The position numbers and the translations under genes were made by a program. From Pseudonocardia sp. HH130630-07 (GTDB taxonomy: Bacteria > Actinomycetota > Actinomycetes > Mycobacteriales > Pseudonocardiaceae): a stretch of 64,000 nt of DNA. Shown here in pieces: positions 49,903-59,463 of this stretch; the first letter of the stretch is position 1; each line of letters opens with the position of its first letter. The stretch is taken from positions 1,674,001 through 1,738,000 of the forward strand of contig NZ_CP013854.1 in assembly GCF_001698125.1 (NCBI RefSeq), given 5' to 3'. Under the pieces are notes generated by a model, which worked only from the letters and a program-made list of their open reading frames with translations, was not told where the DNA came from and ran no database searches.

Positions 49903-52900
49903 TCAGGTGTCGTCGGACATCCCGATCACCGTGTCCAAACCGGACAGCACCAGCGAGCGCCGCGCCTGGCTGCCGGCCGGTGCGACGAGCGTCAGCGCCA
50001 TGCCGTCGGTCCGCATCCGGCGGGCCGCCTCGGACAGCAGCGCGATCCCGGCACTGCTGACGAACGCGTCCGCGGCCAGGTTCAGCGTGATCGGTACCCC
50101 GCGGTCGAGGTGCTCCATCAGCGGGTCCCGGACCGCCGACACCCCGTCGAGATCGAGGTCCCCGACGATCGTCAGCCGGACCCCGTACGCGTCCGGGACG
50201 GCCCGCAGCCGGGTCGCCGCCGGGCGGGTGTCGTCCTCGGGCGTGCTCGCGCCGCCGGGGCCGCCCGAGCCGGCGGGACCGCGGTCGGCCTCACCGGCGA
50301 CGAACTCCACCGGCGGCCCGGCGCCGGGGGTGCCGATCTCGACCGGGCTGGCGGGCAGCCGGAACCGGACGACGGTTCCGGCCTCGGAGGAGTCCACGTG
50401 CACGTCCTCGCCGAGCTCGCGGATGAGCGCGATCCCGCGCCCGCGGTAGCCGGGGTCGGCGGCGGGGGGCCGCCAGGTCCCGCCGTCGGTGACCCGCACG
50501 GTCACCGCCCCGTCGGCGGTGAGCGCCAGCTCCACCTCGACGCCGGCCGAGGTGTCCTCGGCGTCGGCGTAGGCGTGCTCGATCGAGTTCGTGACCGCCT
50601 CGCCGACGGTCAGCTGCAGGTCACTGGCGGCGTCCGGGCCCATCCCGCACATGTCGGCCCACCCGCCGACGGCCCGGCGCAGCGGGGCCAGCCGCTTGGG
50701 GTCCGCCTCGATCGCGACCCGCAGCGGCGCCGGCATCAGCCGGGCAACGACGACCACGGTGTCGTCCGGCACCGAGGAGCCCTCCGACATCCGGTTCAGC
50801 AGCGTGTCGGCCATGTCCCGGGGCTGCGACCCGGCGAGGTCGCCGAAGGCACCGGCGAGCCGGGCCAGACCGTCGTCGATCACCTCGTGGCGTCGCTCGA
50901 ACAGCCCGTCGGAACACAGCAGGATCGTCTCGCCCGGCTCCATCCGGGCGGACGCCTCGGCGAACGGCGGACGGCCGGAGATGCCCAGCGGCACCCCCCG
51001 GCCCTCCGCCAGCATCCGCACGCCACCGGCCCCCGCGACCAGCGGCGGCGGGTGCCCGGCGCTGGCGTAGCGCAACTCCCCGGACAGCGTGTCGATGGCG
51101 GCGATCGCGACGGTGCTGGCGGTCGCACCGCTGACCCGCAGCGCGTACTGGTCGAGCTGCTCGAGCGCACCGGCCGGCGGCTGCCCGTTGACCAGGTTCG
51201 CCGCGACCGCGCTGCGGAGCTGCCCCATGACGGCGGCCGCCGCGGGGCCACGGCCGACGACGTCGCCGACCACGAGTGCGACCACGCCGTCGTCGAGTTC
51301 GAGCACGTCGAACCAGTCGCCCCCGGCCTCGGTCCCCTGGGTGCCGGGGCGGTACCGGGTGGCCAGCGACAGTCGCTCGATCTCGGGCAGCCGCTGCGGG
51401 AGCAGGCTGCGCTGCAGGGTCACCGCGACCTCGTGCTCGGCCTGGTGCAGCTGGGCCCGCACGATGGCCTGCGCGCACTGGTTCGCCAGCGTCCGGATGA
51501 AGCTCTGCTGCTCCGGGCCGAACGAGGGCTCGTGCGGGAACCGCAGGCCGATCACGCCGATCGGCCGGGCCGCGACCATCAGCGGGACCGCGGTGTGCAC
51601 CGGATGGCCTGCGGAGCCGGTCGTGTCGGCGTTCCAGATCGGTTCCCCGCCGGTCACGGCCCGGACCAGCGGATGGTTGCGGTCCGGGGCCGGGAACCGC
51701 GCCCCGCCGGGCGACCAGCCCGCCTCGCGCAGCGACGTGAGCGTGCCCTGCTCCCCGACGACGAGCAACGCCACCGCCTCGGCGCCGACGGAGCTGCGGC
51801 CGTGCTCGACCACGACCTCCGCGACGGACTCCAGGTCGGTCGCCCGGGCCAGGCCGGTCGCGACCGCACCCAGCCGCTCGGCGCTGCGCCGGGCCTGGGT
51901 CTCGGCGTCCAGCATGGACGCCCGGTCGAGCGCCTGCGCCGCCAGCTCGGCGACACCGACCGCGGCCTCCCGGTCGGCCGCCGACAGCCGGCGCTCGGTC
52001 AGCATGGACACCGCCAGCACGCCCAGCGCCCGGCCGCCGGCGACCAGCGGGAGGACGCCGATCGTCTGGGCGTGGTCGGGGACGACGCCGATCTGGGCCG
52101 GGAACCGGGCCGCCCACTCCCGGGCCGACGGGAACCACATCGGCCGGCGTTCCGCGAGCACCTCGGCGAACGCCATCGGCGCGTCCACCGCGATCCGCCC
52201 GGCACGACGCCACAGCTCCTGGTCCCAGCCGTGCCCGGTGAGCGCGCGCAGCCACGGGCCACGCACCTCCCAGACCCCGGCGAAGTCCGCGTCGAGCAGG
52301 TCGACGATGTGGTCGGCGGCGATGGCCGAGACCTCGCCCGCGGTGGCGGCGGCCGACATCTTCGCCGTGGCCCGGTGCAGCAGGCCCAGCCGCTGCGCCG
52401 TGGACCGCTCCTGTTCCAGCAGCCGGGCGTTGTCCACGGCCAGCCCGGCCCGGCGCCCGATCTCCGACAGCAGGTCCAGGTCGTCGGCGGTGTAGGGGTC
52501 GGCCGGCTCGGTGCGGACCACCGTCAGCACGGCGCTGGTCCGGCCGCGGGCCGGCAGCGGGACGATCATCGCCGAGCGGGCGCGCAACCGTTCCCAGGCC
52601 CGGCGCTGCGGCGTCGGGAGCCGGCCGAGCACCTCGTCCAGCCGGTCCGGCCCGACGATCTCCGGCCGCCCGATCCGCTCGTCGACCGGAGCCAGCGGGC
52701 CCAGCCGCCACAGCGACGGCTCCAGCGCCGCCGGGTCCGCCGCCACCGCGAGCGTCCCGGCGGGGTCCGCGGGGTCGGCGTCGTGCACGAGTGCGATGTC
52801 CGCCAGCCGGTCGTCGACGACCGCGCGGACCAGCTGGTCGGTGCGCCCGGTACGGGTGATCTCCCGCTCCAGGGACTCCGCGACCTCGGAGTAGATCCGG

Positions 52901-55509
52901 TGCCGCCGCTGCTCGCGATGCTGCACGTCGATGTCCAGGCAGCCACCGACGTACCCGGCGGACCGCTCGCCGTCGCGGACCGGGGCACCGCGGTCGAGCA
53001 CCCACCGGTACCGGCCGGCCCGGTCCAGCAACCGGTACTCGACCTCGAACGGGGCGTGCGCGCGCACCGCGGCGGAGGTCACCGACCGGTAGCGCTCGCG
53101 GTCGTCGGGATGGATCCGGCGGCGCCAGTCCAGGCCCAGCTCGTGCGACGGGTCGTCGAGCCCGGTGAAGTCCAGCCAGCCCCGGTTGACGAACAGCCGG
53201 TGCCCGCCCGGGTCGTCGACCCAGATCAGCGCCGGCGTCGAGTCGGCCATCGCCCGGAACTGGAGTTCGGCCGCCCGCCGGACCCGGCCGAGCTGCAGGT
53301 GGTTGGTGACCCGGGCGAGCAGCTCGCGGGCCGAGAACGGACGGACCAGGTAGTCGTCCGCGCCGGCGGCGAAGCCCTCGACGGCCGCCTCCTCGCCCGC
53401 CCGCGAGGACAGCAGCACCACCGGGACGCCGACCGTGCGCGAGTCCGACCGCAGCGCGCGGAGCAGTTCGATGCCCCCGCCGGACGGCAGGCCCGCGTCC
53501 GCGACGACGAGGTCGGGCGGATCGGTGCGGGCGGCCTCCAGCGCGGCCGCACCGTCCGCGACGGCCTGCACCGTCCAGTTCTCGGACAGCAGGTCACGCA
53601 GGTAACCACGCATCTCGCGGTCGTCGTCGACGACGAGGACCCGGTCCGAGCGGTCCACGTCGAGCCCGCCGACGACCGAGCCGTCCAGCGAGCGTCCGCG
53701 CGGCGCGTCCCCGGCCCCGGCGGGCTCGCCGGCCGCCGGGTCGGGCAGCCAGCGCATCGCCTCGGTGATGTAGGGCGCGGCCAGCGCCGGGGTGGAGCGG
53801 GCACCCGTCCGGGACCGCACCAGCCGGTCCTGCGGCAGGTGCCCGAACCCCAGGGGGAGCCGCACCGTGAACACGCTGCCGCCGCCGGGGTTCGCCGCCA
53901 CCCCGATGCTGCCGGTGTGCAGCCGGACCAGCTGGCGGATCAGGGGCAGCCCGAGACCGCTGCCCTCGCTCGTCCGGCCGCGCTGGCTGCCCGCCCGGTG
54001 GAAGCGGTCGAAGACCGTGCCGATCTCGCCGGGCGGGATCCCGACGCCGGTGTCGGACACGCGCAGCACGACCTGCTCGCCGTCCTGGGACAGGTCGACG
54101 GTGACCCCGCCGGTCATCGTGTACTTCAGCGCGTTGCTCAGCAGGTTCAGGACGATCTTCTCCCAGGCGTCGCGGTCGACCCAGACCGGACGCCCGAGCG
54201 GCGGGCAGGACACCGTCAGCGACAGCCCGGCCCGTTCGACCACCGGCGCGAACACCGCGACCACCTCGCCGGTGGTGGCTCCCAGCTCGGTCGGGGCGAA
54301 CATCCCGTCGTGCTGCCCCGCCTGCAGGGCCGACACGTCCAGCAGCCGGTCGACCAGCTTCAGCATCCGCTCGGCGTTGCGGTGGGCGAGGCCGACCTCG
54401 GTGCGCACCGCGGGGTCGGCGTGCCCGCGCAGCCGCTCCAGCGGGGCGAGGACCAGCGTCAGCGGGCTGCGGAACTCGTCACCGAGCCCGGCGTAGTACT
54501 CGATGCGCGCCCGCTCGGCCGTCGTGCGGTCGGCCCGCCGGTCCCGCTCGCGGTCCCGGGCCAGGACCGTGCTAAGCACGGTCCCGATGTTCCCGGCGAC
54601 CAGCCGGAGGAACGACCGGTACCCGGCGTCCAGCGGCAGCAACGGCGACGCACCCACGACGACGGCGATGCCGGTCGCCCCGTCCGGGGTGTGCAGCACG
54701 GTGCGGACGATGTCGGTGACCGGCTGGTCGTGACCGTGCACCGGGACCGGGTCGACGCGCACGAACTCGGTGTCGGACCCGACGTCGGCACCGCGGTCCG
54801 CGGGCAGCCAGCCGGCCGGCGGCTCGTCGACCCCGACCACGGCCAGCTGCCGGGGCTCGGCCCCGACCGCGGACACCAGCACGCAGCCGAGCTGCTCCCC
54901 GGCACCGGCGAGCGCCGCGTTCAGCCGCTCGGAGGCGACGTCCAGGGTCGGGGCGTCGCGGGCGACCTCCCCGAGCGCGGCGAGCACCGACAGCCGGGCG
55001 GCGCCGGTGATGTTCTCGGTGACCTCGGTGACCAGGGTGATGAGGCCGAGCACCTGCCCACGCGGCCCGCGGACGGGGGTGGTCGAGTAGTCCCACCAGG
55101 TCGTCTCGGGCCGGTCCCAGCGGTCGAGCACGAGCCGGTCGGCGGACCGGAACAGTCCCTCCCGGCCGCCCCGCAGCAGCTCGCCGAGCTCCTCGACCAG
55201 GTGCGTGTGCACCTCCGGCCAGCCCTCGCGCAGCGGCCGCCCGAACGCCGACGGGTGCCGCAGGCCCGCGTGCGCGGCGAACTCGTCGTTGTAGAGCAGC
55301 ACGAGATCCGGTCCCCACCAGGTCACCAGCGGGTGCCGGCTCTCCAGCATGAACCGGACGGTGTCCTCCAGCTCGCGGTCCCAGCCCGCCCGGGGTCCCA
55401 GCGGGGTCCCCGCCCAGTCGACGGTCCGCAGCAGGTCGTTCACGGCGACGGCGTCCTGCGCCGCTGCCTGCCGGCTCTCGTCCACCCTGCGCGCCACCCT
55501 CTCCTGCAT
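49903..55509 (-). CDS. Giant multidomain signalling protein: kinase-like core, receiver, PAS/GAF sensors, PP2C phosphatase, RsbW-type ATPase and STAS
   Basis: 1868 residues, no membrane segment. Domains in order: PAS-like (about 1-170), GAF (170-320), HisKA-like (335-395), HATPase (440-552; N459, D486, GSGLGLPL), receiver (623-740; acidic pocket 628-630, phospho-acceptor D671), PAS (748-870), three GAF-like regions (870-1035, 1045-1200, 1210-1350), SpoIIE/PP2C (1360-1592; D1398, D1416, D1534, D1582 as metal ligands), RsbW-type HATPase (1598-1718; E1637, N1641, D1675) and STAS (1777-1868; S1818/S1819). The HisKA phospho-acceptor His is D344 and the receiver's conserved Lys is R723. The last three domains equal RsbU, RsbW and RsbV of a partner switch, as in M. 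tuberculosis Rv1364c, here with a much larger sensory front end. It probably controls a sigma factor. Confidence 0.92.
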   Translation of the reverse strand: MQERVARRVDESRQAAAQDAVAVNDLLRTVDWAGTPLGPRAGWDRELEDTVRFMLESRHPLVTWWGPDLVLLYNDEFAAHAGLRHPSAFGRPLREGWPEVHTHLVEELGELLRGGREGLFRSADRLVLDRWDRPETTWWDYSTTPVRGPRGQVLGLITLVTEVTENITGAARLSVLAALGEVARDAPTLDVASERLNAALAGAGEQLGCVLVSAVGAEPRQLAVVGVDEPPAGWLPADRGADVGSDTEFVRVDPVPVHGHDQPVTDIVRTVLHTPDGATGIAVVVGASPLLPLDAGYRSFLRLVAGNIGTVLSTVLARDRERDRRADRTTAERARIEYYAGLGDEFRSPLTLVLAPLERLRGHADPAVRTEVGLAHRNAERMLKLVDRLLDVSALQAGQHDGMFAPTELGATTGEVVAVFAPVVERAGLSLTVSCPPLGRPVWVDRDAWEKIVLNLLSNALKYTMTGGVTVDLSQDGEQVVLRVSDTGVGIPPGEIGTVFDRFHRAGSQRGRTSEGSGLGLPLIRQLVRLHTGSIGVAANPGGGSVFTVRLPLGFGHLPQDRLVRSRTGARSTPALAAPYITEAMRWLPDPAAGEPAGAGDAPRGRSLDGSVVGGLDVDRSDRVLVVDDDREMRGYLRDLLSENWTVQAVADGAAALEAARTDPPDLVVADAGLPSGGGIELLRALRSDSRTVGVPVVLLSSRAGEEAAVEGFAAGADDYLVRPFSARELLARVTNHLQLGRVRRAAELQFRAMADSTPALIWVDDPGGHRLFVNRGWLDFTGLDDPSHELGLDWRRRIHPDDRERYRSVTSAAVRAHAPFEVEYRLLDRAGRYRWVLDRGAPVRDGERSAGYVGGCLDIDVQHREQRRHRIYSEVAESLEREITRTGRTDQLVRAVVDDRLADIALVHDADPADPAGTLAVAADPAALEPSLWRLGPLAPVDERIGRPEIVGPDRLDEVLGRLPTPQRRAWERLRARSAMIVPLPARGRTSAVLTVVRTEPADPYTADDLDLLSEIGRRAGLAVDNARLLEQERSTAQRLGLLHRATAKMSAAATAGEVSAIAADHIVDLLDADFAGVWEVRGPWLRALTGHGWDQELWRRAGRIAVDAPMAFAEVLAERRPMWFPSAREWAARFPAQIGVVPDHAQTIGVLPLVAGGRALGVLAVSMLTERRLSAADREAAVGVAELAAQALDRASMLDAETQARRSAERLGAVATGLARATDLESVAEVVVEHGRSSVGAEAVALLVVGEQGTLTSLREAGWSPGGARFPAPDRNHPLVRAVTGGEPIWNADTTGSAGHPVHTAVPLMVAARPIGVIGLRFPHEPSFGPEQQSFIRTLANQCAQAIVRAQLHQAEHEVAVTLQRSLLPQRLPEIERLSLATRYRPGTQGTEAGGDWFDVLELDDGVVALVVGDVVGRGPAAAAVMGQLRSAVAANLVNGQPPAGALEQLDQYALRVSGATASTVAIAAIDTLSGELRYASAGHPPPLVAGAGGVRMLAEGRGVPLGISGRPPFAEASARMEPGETILLCSDGLFERRHEVIDDGLARLAGAFGDLAGSQPRDMADTLLNRMSEGSSVPDDTVVVVARLMPAPLRVAIEADPKRLAPLRRAVGGWADMCGMGPDAASDLQLTVGEAVTNSIEHAYADAEDTSAGVEVELALTADGAVTVRVTDGGTWRPPAADPGYRGRGIALIRELGEDVHVDSSEAGTVVRFRLPASPVEIGTPGAGPPVEFVAGEADRGPAGSGGPGGASTPEDDTRPAATRLRAVPDAYGVRLTIVGDLDLDGVSAVRDPLMEHLDRGVPITLNLAADAFVSSAGIALLSEAARRMRTDGMALTLVAPAGSQARRSLVLSGLDTVIGMSDDT

Positions 55510-55567
55510 CCGGTGCCGACCACGATCCCACCACCACGGGGTGTCCGGCAGGTCGGGCCGCGGAGGG

Positions 55568-56428
55568 TCAGTCCGTGCGGCGGACGGCGTCGCGGTGCGC
55601 GGCCAGCCACTCCCGCAGGTCGCCGAGCGGGCCCTGCCCGGCCGGCTCGTTGTACAGCTCGTGCCAGAGGCCCTCGTACCAGCGCACCGTGGTGTCGGCG
55701 GAGCCGCTGGACTCGGCGAACCTGCGGGTCCCGGCCGGATCGGTGAGCCGGTCCGCGGTGCCGTGCTGGACCAGCACCGGTAGCCGCAGCTCGGCCGTCC
55801 GGCGGGGCAGCCGGTCCATCTGCGTGTAGATCGCCGCGCCCAGCGCCAGGGTCGGCTTCCCGTGGTGGACCAGCGGGTCGGCCTCGTACGCGGCGACGAC
55901 GGCCGGGGCCGAGCTGAGCGCGGAGACGTCGATCCCGACCGGGCGCAGAGCCGGGAGCACCCGCGCGACGAGTGACAGCACCGGGACCAGCGGGGCCGGC
56001 ACGACGTCGGACGCCAGCGCGGGCGCCGACAGCACGAGGCCGGCGAGCCGGTCCTGGTGCCGCAGGGCGTACGCGAGCGCGATCTGCCCGCCCAGGCTGT
56101 GCCCGAGCAGGTACACCGGCACCCCGGGATGCCGGCCGACGACCTCCCGGCGGAAGGTCTCGAAGTCCTGCAGCAGGTCGTCGTAGCGCCGGACGTGCAC
56201 CCGGGCCCCGCCGGACCGGCCGTGCCCGCGGTGGTCGAGCCCGTACACCGCCCAGCCGTCCGGGCGCACGGCGTCGACGACCCGGCCGTAGCGCCCGGAG
56301 TGCTCGCCTATCCCGTGGCTGACCAGCAGGACACCGGCCGGATCGGCGTCGGGCAGCCAGCCCTGCCAGAAGAGTTCCACTCCTCCGACACCGGGCAACC
56401 GGCCCTGCACGTCCGGCCCGGGCGTCAC
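55568..56428 (-). CDS. Alpha/beta hydrolase, monoacylglycerol lipase type
   Basis: 286 residues from the GTG at 56428, which overlaps the stop of the upstream gene (GTGA). Motifs are the oxyanion HGIGEHSGRY, nucleophile GHSLGG (about residue 115), the acid Asp in HGTADRLTDP and the His in GLWHELYNE. This is the lysophospholipase/monoglyceride-lipase group (M. tuberculosis Rv0183 type). It releases fatty acids from monoacylglycerol in the cytoplasm or at the membrane. The coupling to a large membrane protein is unusual and unexplained. Confidence 0.93.
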   Translation of the reverse strand: MTPGPDVQGRLPGVGGVELFWQGWLPDADPAGVLLVSHGIGEHSGRYGRVVDAVRPDGWAVYGLDHRGHGRSGGARVHVRRYDDLLQDFETFRREVVGRHPGVPVYLLGHSLGGQIALAYALRHQDRLAGLVLSAPALASDVVPAPLVPVLSLVARVLPALRPVGIDVSALSSAPAVVAAYEADPLVHHGKPTLALGAAIYTQMDRLPRRTAELRLPVLVQHGTADRLTDPAGTRRFAESSGSADTTVRWYEGLWHELYNEPAGQGPLGDLREWLAAHRDAVRRTD

Positions 56429-59211
56429 GACCCGGTCACGTCCTGTTCGAGATCCGCCCCGGCGGTCACCTCGACGTCCACCCCGGCCGAGCCGGCCGTC
56501 AGCCGGTACCGGCCCGGGTCGAGGTCCGGCAGCCGGAACGCCCCGTCGGCGTCGCTGCGCGTGTCCGCGACCTGCTCGCCGTCCTGGAGCAGGGTCACGG
56601 CGAGGTCCGCAGCCGGTGCGCCGCCGGAATCCGTGACCCGGCCGTGGACGGCGGCGGAGCGGCTCAGCCGCAGCACGACGCCCTCCGGGAGGTCCCCGAC
56701 GGCGCACGCGGCGACCCCCGGCCGGTGACCGTGCTGGGTGGCGACGACGACGAAGTCGCCGGCCCCCGGGACCGGGATCCGGGCGACGCCGTCGGCACCG
56801 GTGAGCGCGGTCCCGGCCGGGGCACCCGACCGGTCCCGGACGTCGACCCGGGCGCCGGTCAGCGGCAGGCCCTCCGGGTCGAGCACCCGGATCTCGACGT
56901 CCCGCGGCGCGGTCCCCGGGACGACGGCGGCCGGCGCCGGAGCGGGCCGCTGGACGGTGAGCGCGATGGCCCCGTCCCGGTCGGTGCCGGCGGCCGGGGT
57001 TGCGGTGCTGTCCACGGTGCGGTTCTCCTCCGGTGGCCCGGCCTGCGTGTCGTCGGCCCGGGCGTCCTCGCCCGGTCCGGTGCCCGGCCGGCTCGCGTCA
57101 CCGGTCGCCGCGGGATCCGTTCCCGGGGCGGCGGGCTCCGGGGCCCGCCGGGGAGCCGGGCCGGGTCCCGCGCCGAGGCCGAGATCGACCCCGGAACCGG
57201 TGTCGACGTCCTCGGGGTCGGCCGGGGGCGGCGGCGCGGGGCGGGCCGAGCGCAGCACCCGGGGCGCCGGGCGCGGTGGCGGCTCCTGGCCGTCCTCGGT
57301 GTCGCGGAACCGGGTACCGCCGGTCACGAGGCCGATCGGGACGGAGCGCTCGGAGCCGGGCCCGCCCTGCTTCTCCGGGACCCGCCCGGACCAGCCCTGC
57401 GGCACGCCCATCCGGTCGCGGGCCTCGCGGAACTCCCGCTCGGTGTCCGGCGACGCAGCACCGCGCGGGGTCCGCCGGTCGGCCGGCGCGCTCGTCACGC
57501 GGCGGACCAGGTCGGGATCGACCGGGTTGCGGGCCTCGGACCTCGACGCCGCGGCCGCCCCCTGCCCGAAGTCGATCTGCTGCGGCACCGTCGGGGTCCG
57601 GGACGGCCGCTCCGATCCGGCGATCTCGTCGACCTCGACCTCGGCCGCCGGACGGTCCGCCGGGAGGTCGGTGCCGGGCTCCGTGGTGTCCGGGTCACCG
57701 GGGCCCGTCGCGGTGGGCCGGGCGGCCTCGTCCGGGGTGTCGGATCCGCTGCCCGTGCGGCTCGCGGCCGCCCCGGCCACAGCCGTCGCACCGAGTACAC
57801 CGGCGGCCCCGGCGGCCACGACGCCGTCGGCGTCCGGGGCGGCGTCGGCGTCGGCGTGGGCCTGGTCGGCCGGAGCCGGGTCGTCGGCGAGAGCGGTGTC
57901 GGCCGCTTCGGAGCCGTCGGTCGCGTCGGAACCGTCGGCCGCGGCAGTCGCGCCGGTCTCGTCCGCGGTGTCGGTCTCCTCCGCGGTGTCGGTCCCCTCC
58001 GCGGTGTCGGTCCCGAGCGCGGTGCCGGTTCCATCGGCGGAGTCGGCGTCGGTCGCGTCGGCGGTGTCGGTGCCGGTCCCGACGGCGGTGCCGGTCGCCG
58101 CGATGGCCGTCGGCCCGGTCACATCGGCGGACCGTTCGCCGTCCGCGACCGGGGCGTCGTCAGCAGCGGCCCCGTCGGCATCGGCGGGCCCGTCCGGACC
58201 GGCAGGCCCGTCGGGGTCCACCGGCCGGGCCGGGTCGTCGACCGGGCCCGCGTCGGAGACCTCGGCGGTGTCGTCGGAGATCCCGGACCGGGCGTCGACG
58301 ATCGACCGCGGTTCCCCGGAACGGGTCGGCGACGGCACGGACGCCGGACGCAGGTGCGTCACCGGGGCCCCCTGCTCGGGGGTGCTGATGTCCGGTGCGG
58401 AGCTGTCCGGTCCCGGCCCGGGGTCGACCGGCTCCGCAGCGGCCACGAACGGCCGCGGCCGCACTGTGGGCGACGGGCGCGGCCGGCGGGGGGCCGGCCG
58501 CTCGACGGGCTCGACCGGCTTGCCGTCCTTGAACCCGCGCGACCAGGGCGGGCCGACCGGTCCGGCGCTCACGTCCGGGGTCACCCGCAGCACGTCGGTG
58601 CGCAGTTCGGGGATGCGGTCGGTCGGCTCGCCGTCGGACGCCCGGGAGATGTCGGGTACCGACGAGTGCGTGTCGCCCAGCGAGCCGGCCTCGTCCGGGT
58701 CGTCGGTCACCGGGTCGTCGGTCAGGGGGGCTTCGGTCACCGGAGCGGTGTCGGCCTCCCCGTCCGGATCCCGGTCGGTGTCCGGGACCGGCGCGGCGGC
58801 CACGATCCGGTCGGTGTCCTCCGCGTCACCGGCGGCGGCTGCGTCGTCATCGGAGGTGTCGCCGGACGTGGACGGGTCCGGCACCGACCGGTCGGCGGCG
58901 ACGGCACCGATCCGCTCGGTCGGCTCGCCCGTCGGGTCCGGTTCCACGCCCGCGTCCGGATCCGGGCCAGCGGCGGGGTCCTCGGCGTCCGGCGCCGTGG
59001 GCCGGTCGACCGGTTCGCCGGCCGCGGGACGGCGACGGCCGTCGTCCAGCCCGCGGGCCCGGCGGTCGACGAGATCGGCCACGGTGCGTGGCGGAGTGTC
59101 GTCCCGTGTACTCGGGTGCCCGTCCCGGTTCCGCCCCCACCGCAGGAACGCTGCGATCCCGACGGCCACCAGCACCACCACCAACAGCCCCAGCGGGGCC
59201 CACGTCGACAC
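56425..59211 (-). CDS. Large acidic single-pass protein with C-terminal carboxypeptidase-regulatory-like domains
   Basis: 928 residues from the GTG at 59211 with AGGAGG 8 nt upstream. One transmembrane helix at the very N-terminus (about 5-23) is followed by RWGRNRDG. Then come some 650 residues of low complexity rich in Asp, Ala, Pro, Thr and Gly, with tandem GTDTAE/ETDTAD units, and a short conserved-looking region (EREFREARDRMGVPQGWSGR). Two carboxypeptidase-regulatory-like beta domains end the protein (about 765-840: IRVLDPEGLPLTGARVDV; about 850-925: GRVTDSGGAPAADLAVTLL). Basic residues after the helix would keep the bulk cytoplasmic by the positive-inside rule, although the domain type is usually extracellular. 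Function unknown. Confidence 0.82.
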   Translation of the reverse strand: MSTWAPLGLLVVVLVAVGIAAFLRWGRNRDGHPSTRDDTPPRTVADLVDRRARGLDDGRRRPAAGEPVDRPTAPDAEDPAAGPDPDAGVEPDPTGEPTERIGAVAADRSVPDPSTSGDTSDDDAAAAGDAEDTDRIVAAAPVPDTDRDPDGEADTAPVTEAPLTDDPVTDDPDEAGSLGDTHSSVPDISRASDGEPTDRIPELRTDVLRVTPDVSAGPVGPPWSRGFKDGKPVEPVERPAPRRPRPSPTVRPRPFVAAAEPVDPGPGPDSSAPDISTPEQGAPVTHLRPASVPSPTRSGEPRSIVDARSGISDDTAEVSDAGPVDDPARPVDPDGPAGPDGPADADGAAADDAPVADGERSADVTGPTAIAATGTAVGTGTDTADATDADSADGTGTALGTDTAEGTDTAEETDTADETGATAAADGSDATDGSEAADTALADDPAPADQAHADADAAPDADGVVAAGAAGVLGATAVAGAAASRTGSGSDTPDEAARPTATGPGDPDTTEPGTDLPADRPAAEVEVDEIAGSERPSRTPTVPQQIDFGQGAAAASRSEARNPVDPDLVRRVTSAPADRRTPRGAASPDTEREFREARDRMGVPQGWSGRVPEKQGGPGSERSVPIGLVTGGTRFRDTEDGQEPPPRPAPRVLRSARPAPPPPADPEDVDTGSGVDLGLGAGPGPAPRRAPEPAAPGTDPAATGDASRPGTGPGEDARADDTQAGPPEENRTVDSTATPAAGTDRDGAIALTVQRPAPAPAAVVPGTAPRDVEIRVLDPEGLPLTGARVDVRDRSGAPAGTALTGADGVARIPVPGAGDFVVVATQHGHRPGVAACAVGDLPEGVVLRLSRSAAVHGRVTDSGGAPAADLAVTLLQDGEQVADTRSDADGAFRLPDLDPGRYRLTAGSAGVDVEVTAGADLEQDVTGS
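57955..58035 (-). repeat. Tandem 18-bp repeats in the large acidic protein gene
   Basis: Units of the form TCCGCGGTGTCGGT(C/T)(C/T)CC on the plus strand recur with an 18-bp period and encode GTDTAE/ETDTAD. At least four units are visible. Confidence 0.65.
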
Positions 59212-59463
59212 CTGGAGATCCTCCTGCCGGAACGGACGAACCGGGCGCGACGACGACGGACGGCCCTGCGAAGGTCCGGCGCGCCGCCTCGGCCGCGGCC
59301 CGGCAGGGCCGTGACCCGGTCGGCGCATCCGGCGACGCACCGTAGCACCGATCACCGCCCGACCGGGGTGGAGCGAACCCGGCCCGCGTGTCGACGCCGA
59401 CCCGCGGGCGGTACGCCACACCGGACGGGCCGCGGACCGCCGGATCCACCAGGATCTACCGGT

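Noticed and set aside
49594..55746. A 2050-residue open frame on the plus strand opposite the giant signalling gene
   Set aside because: It is an Arg/Pro/Gly/Val-rich antisense shadow typical of GC-rich genes, has no recognisable domain and starts without a ribosome-binding site. The minus-strand frame carries many complete domains.
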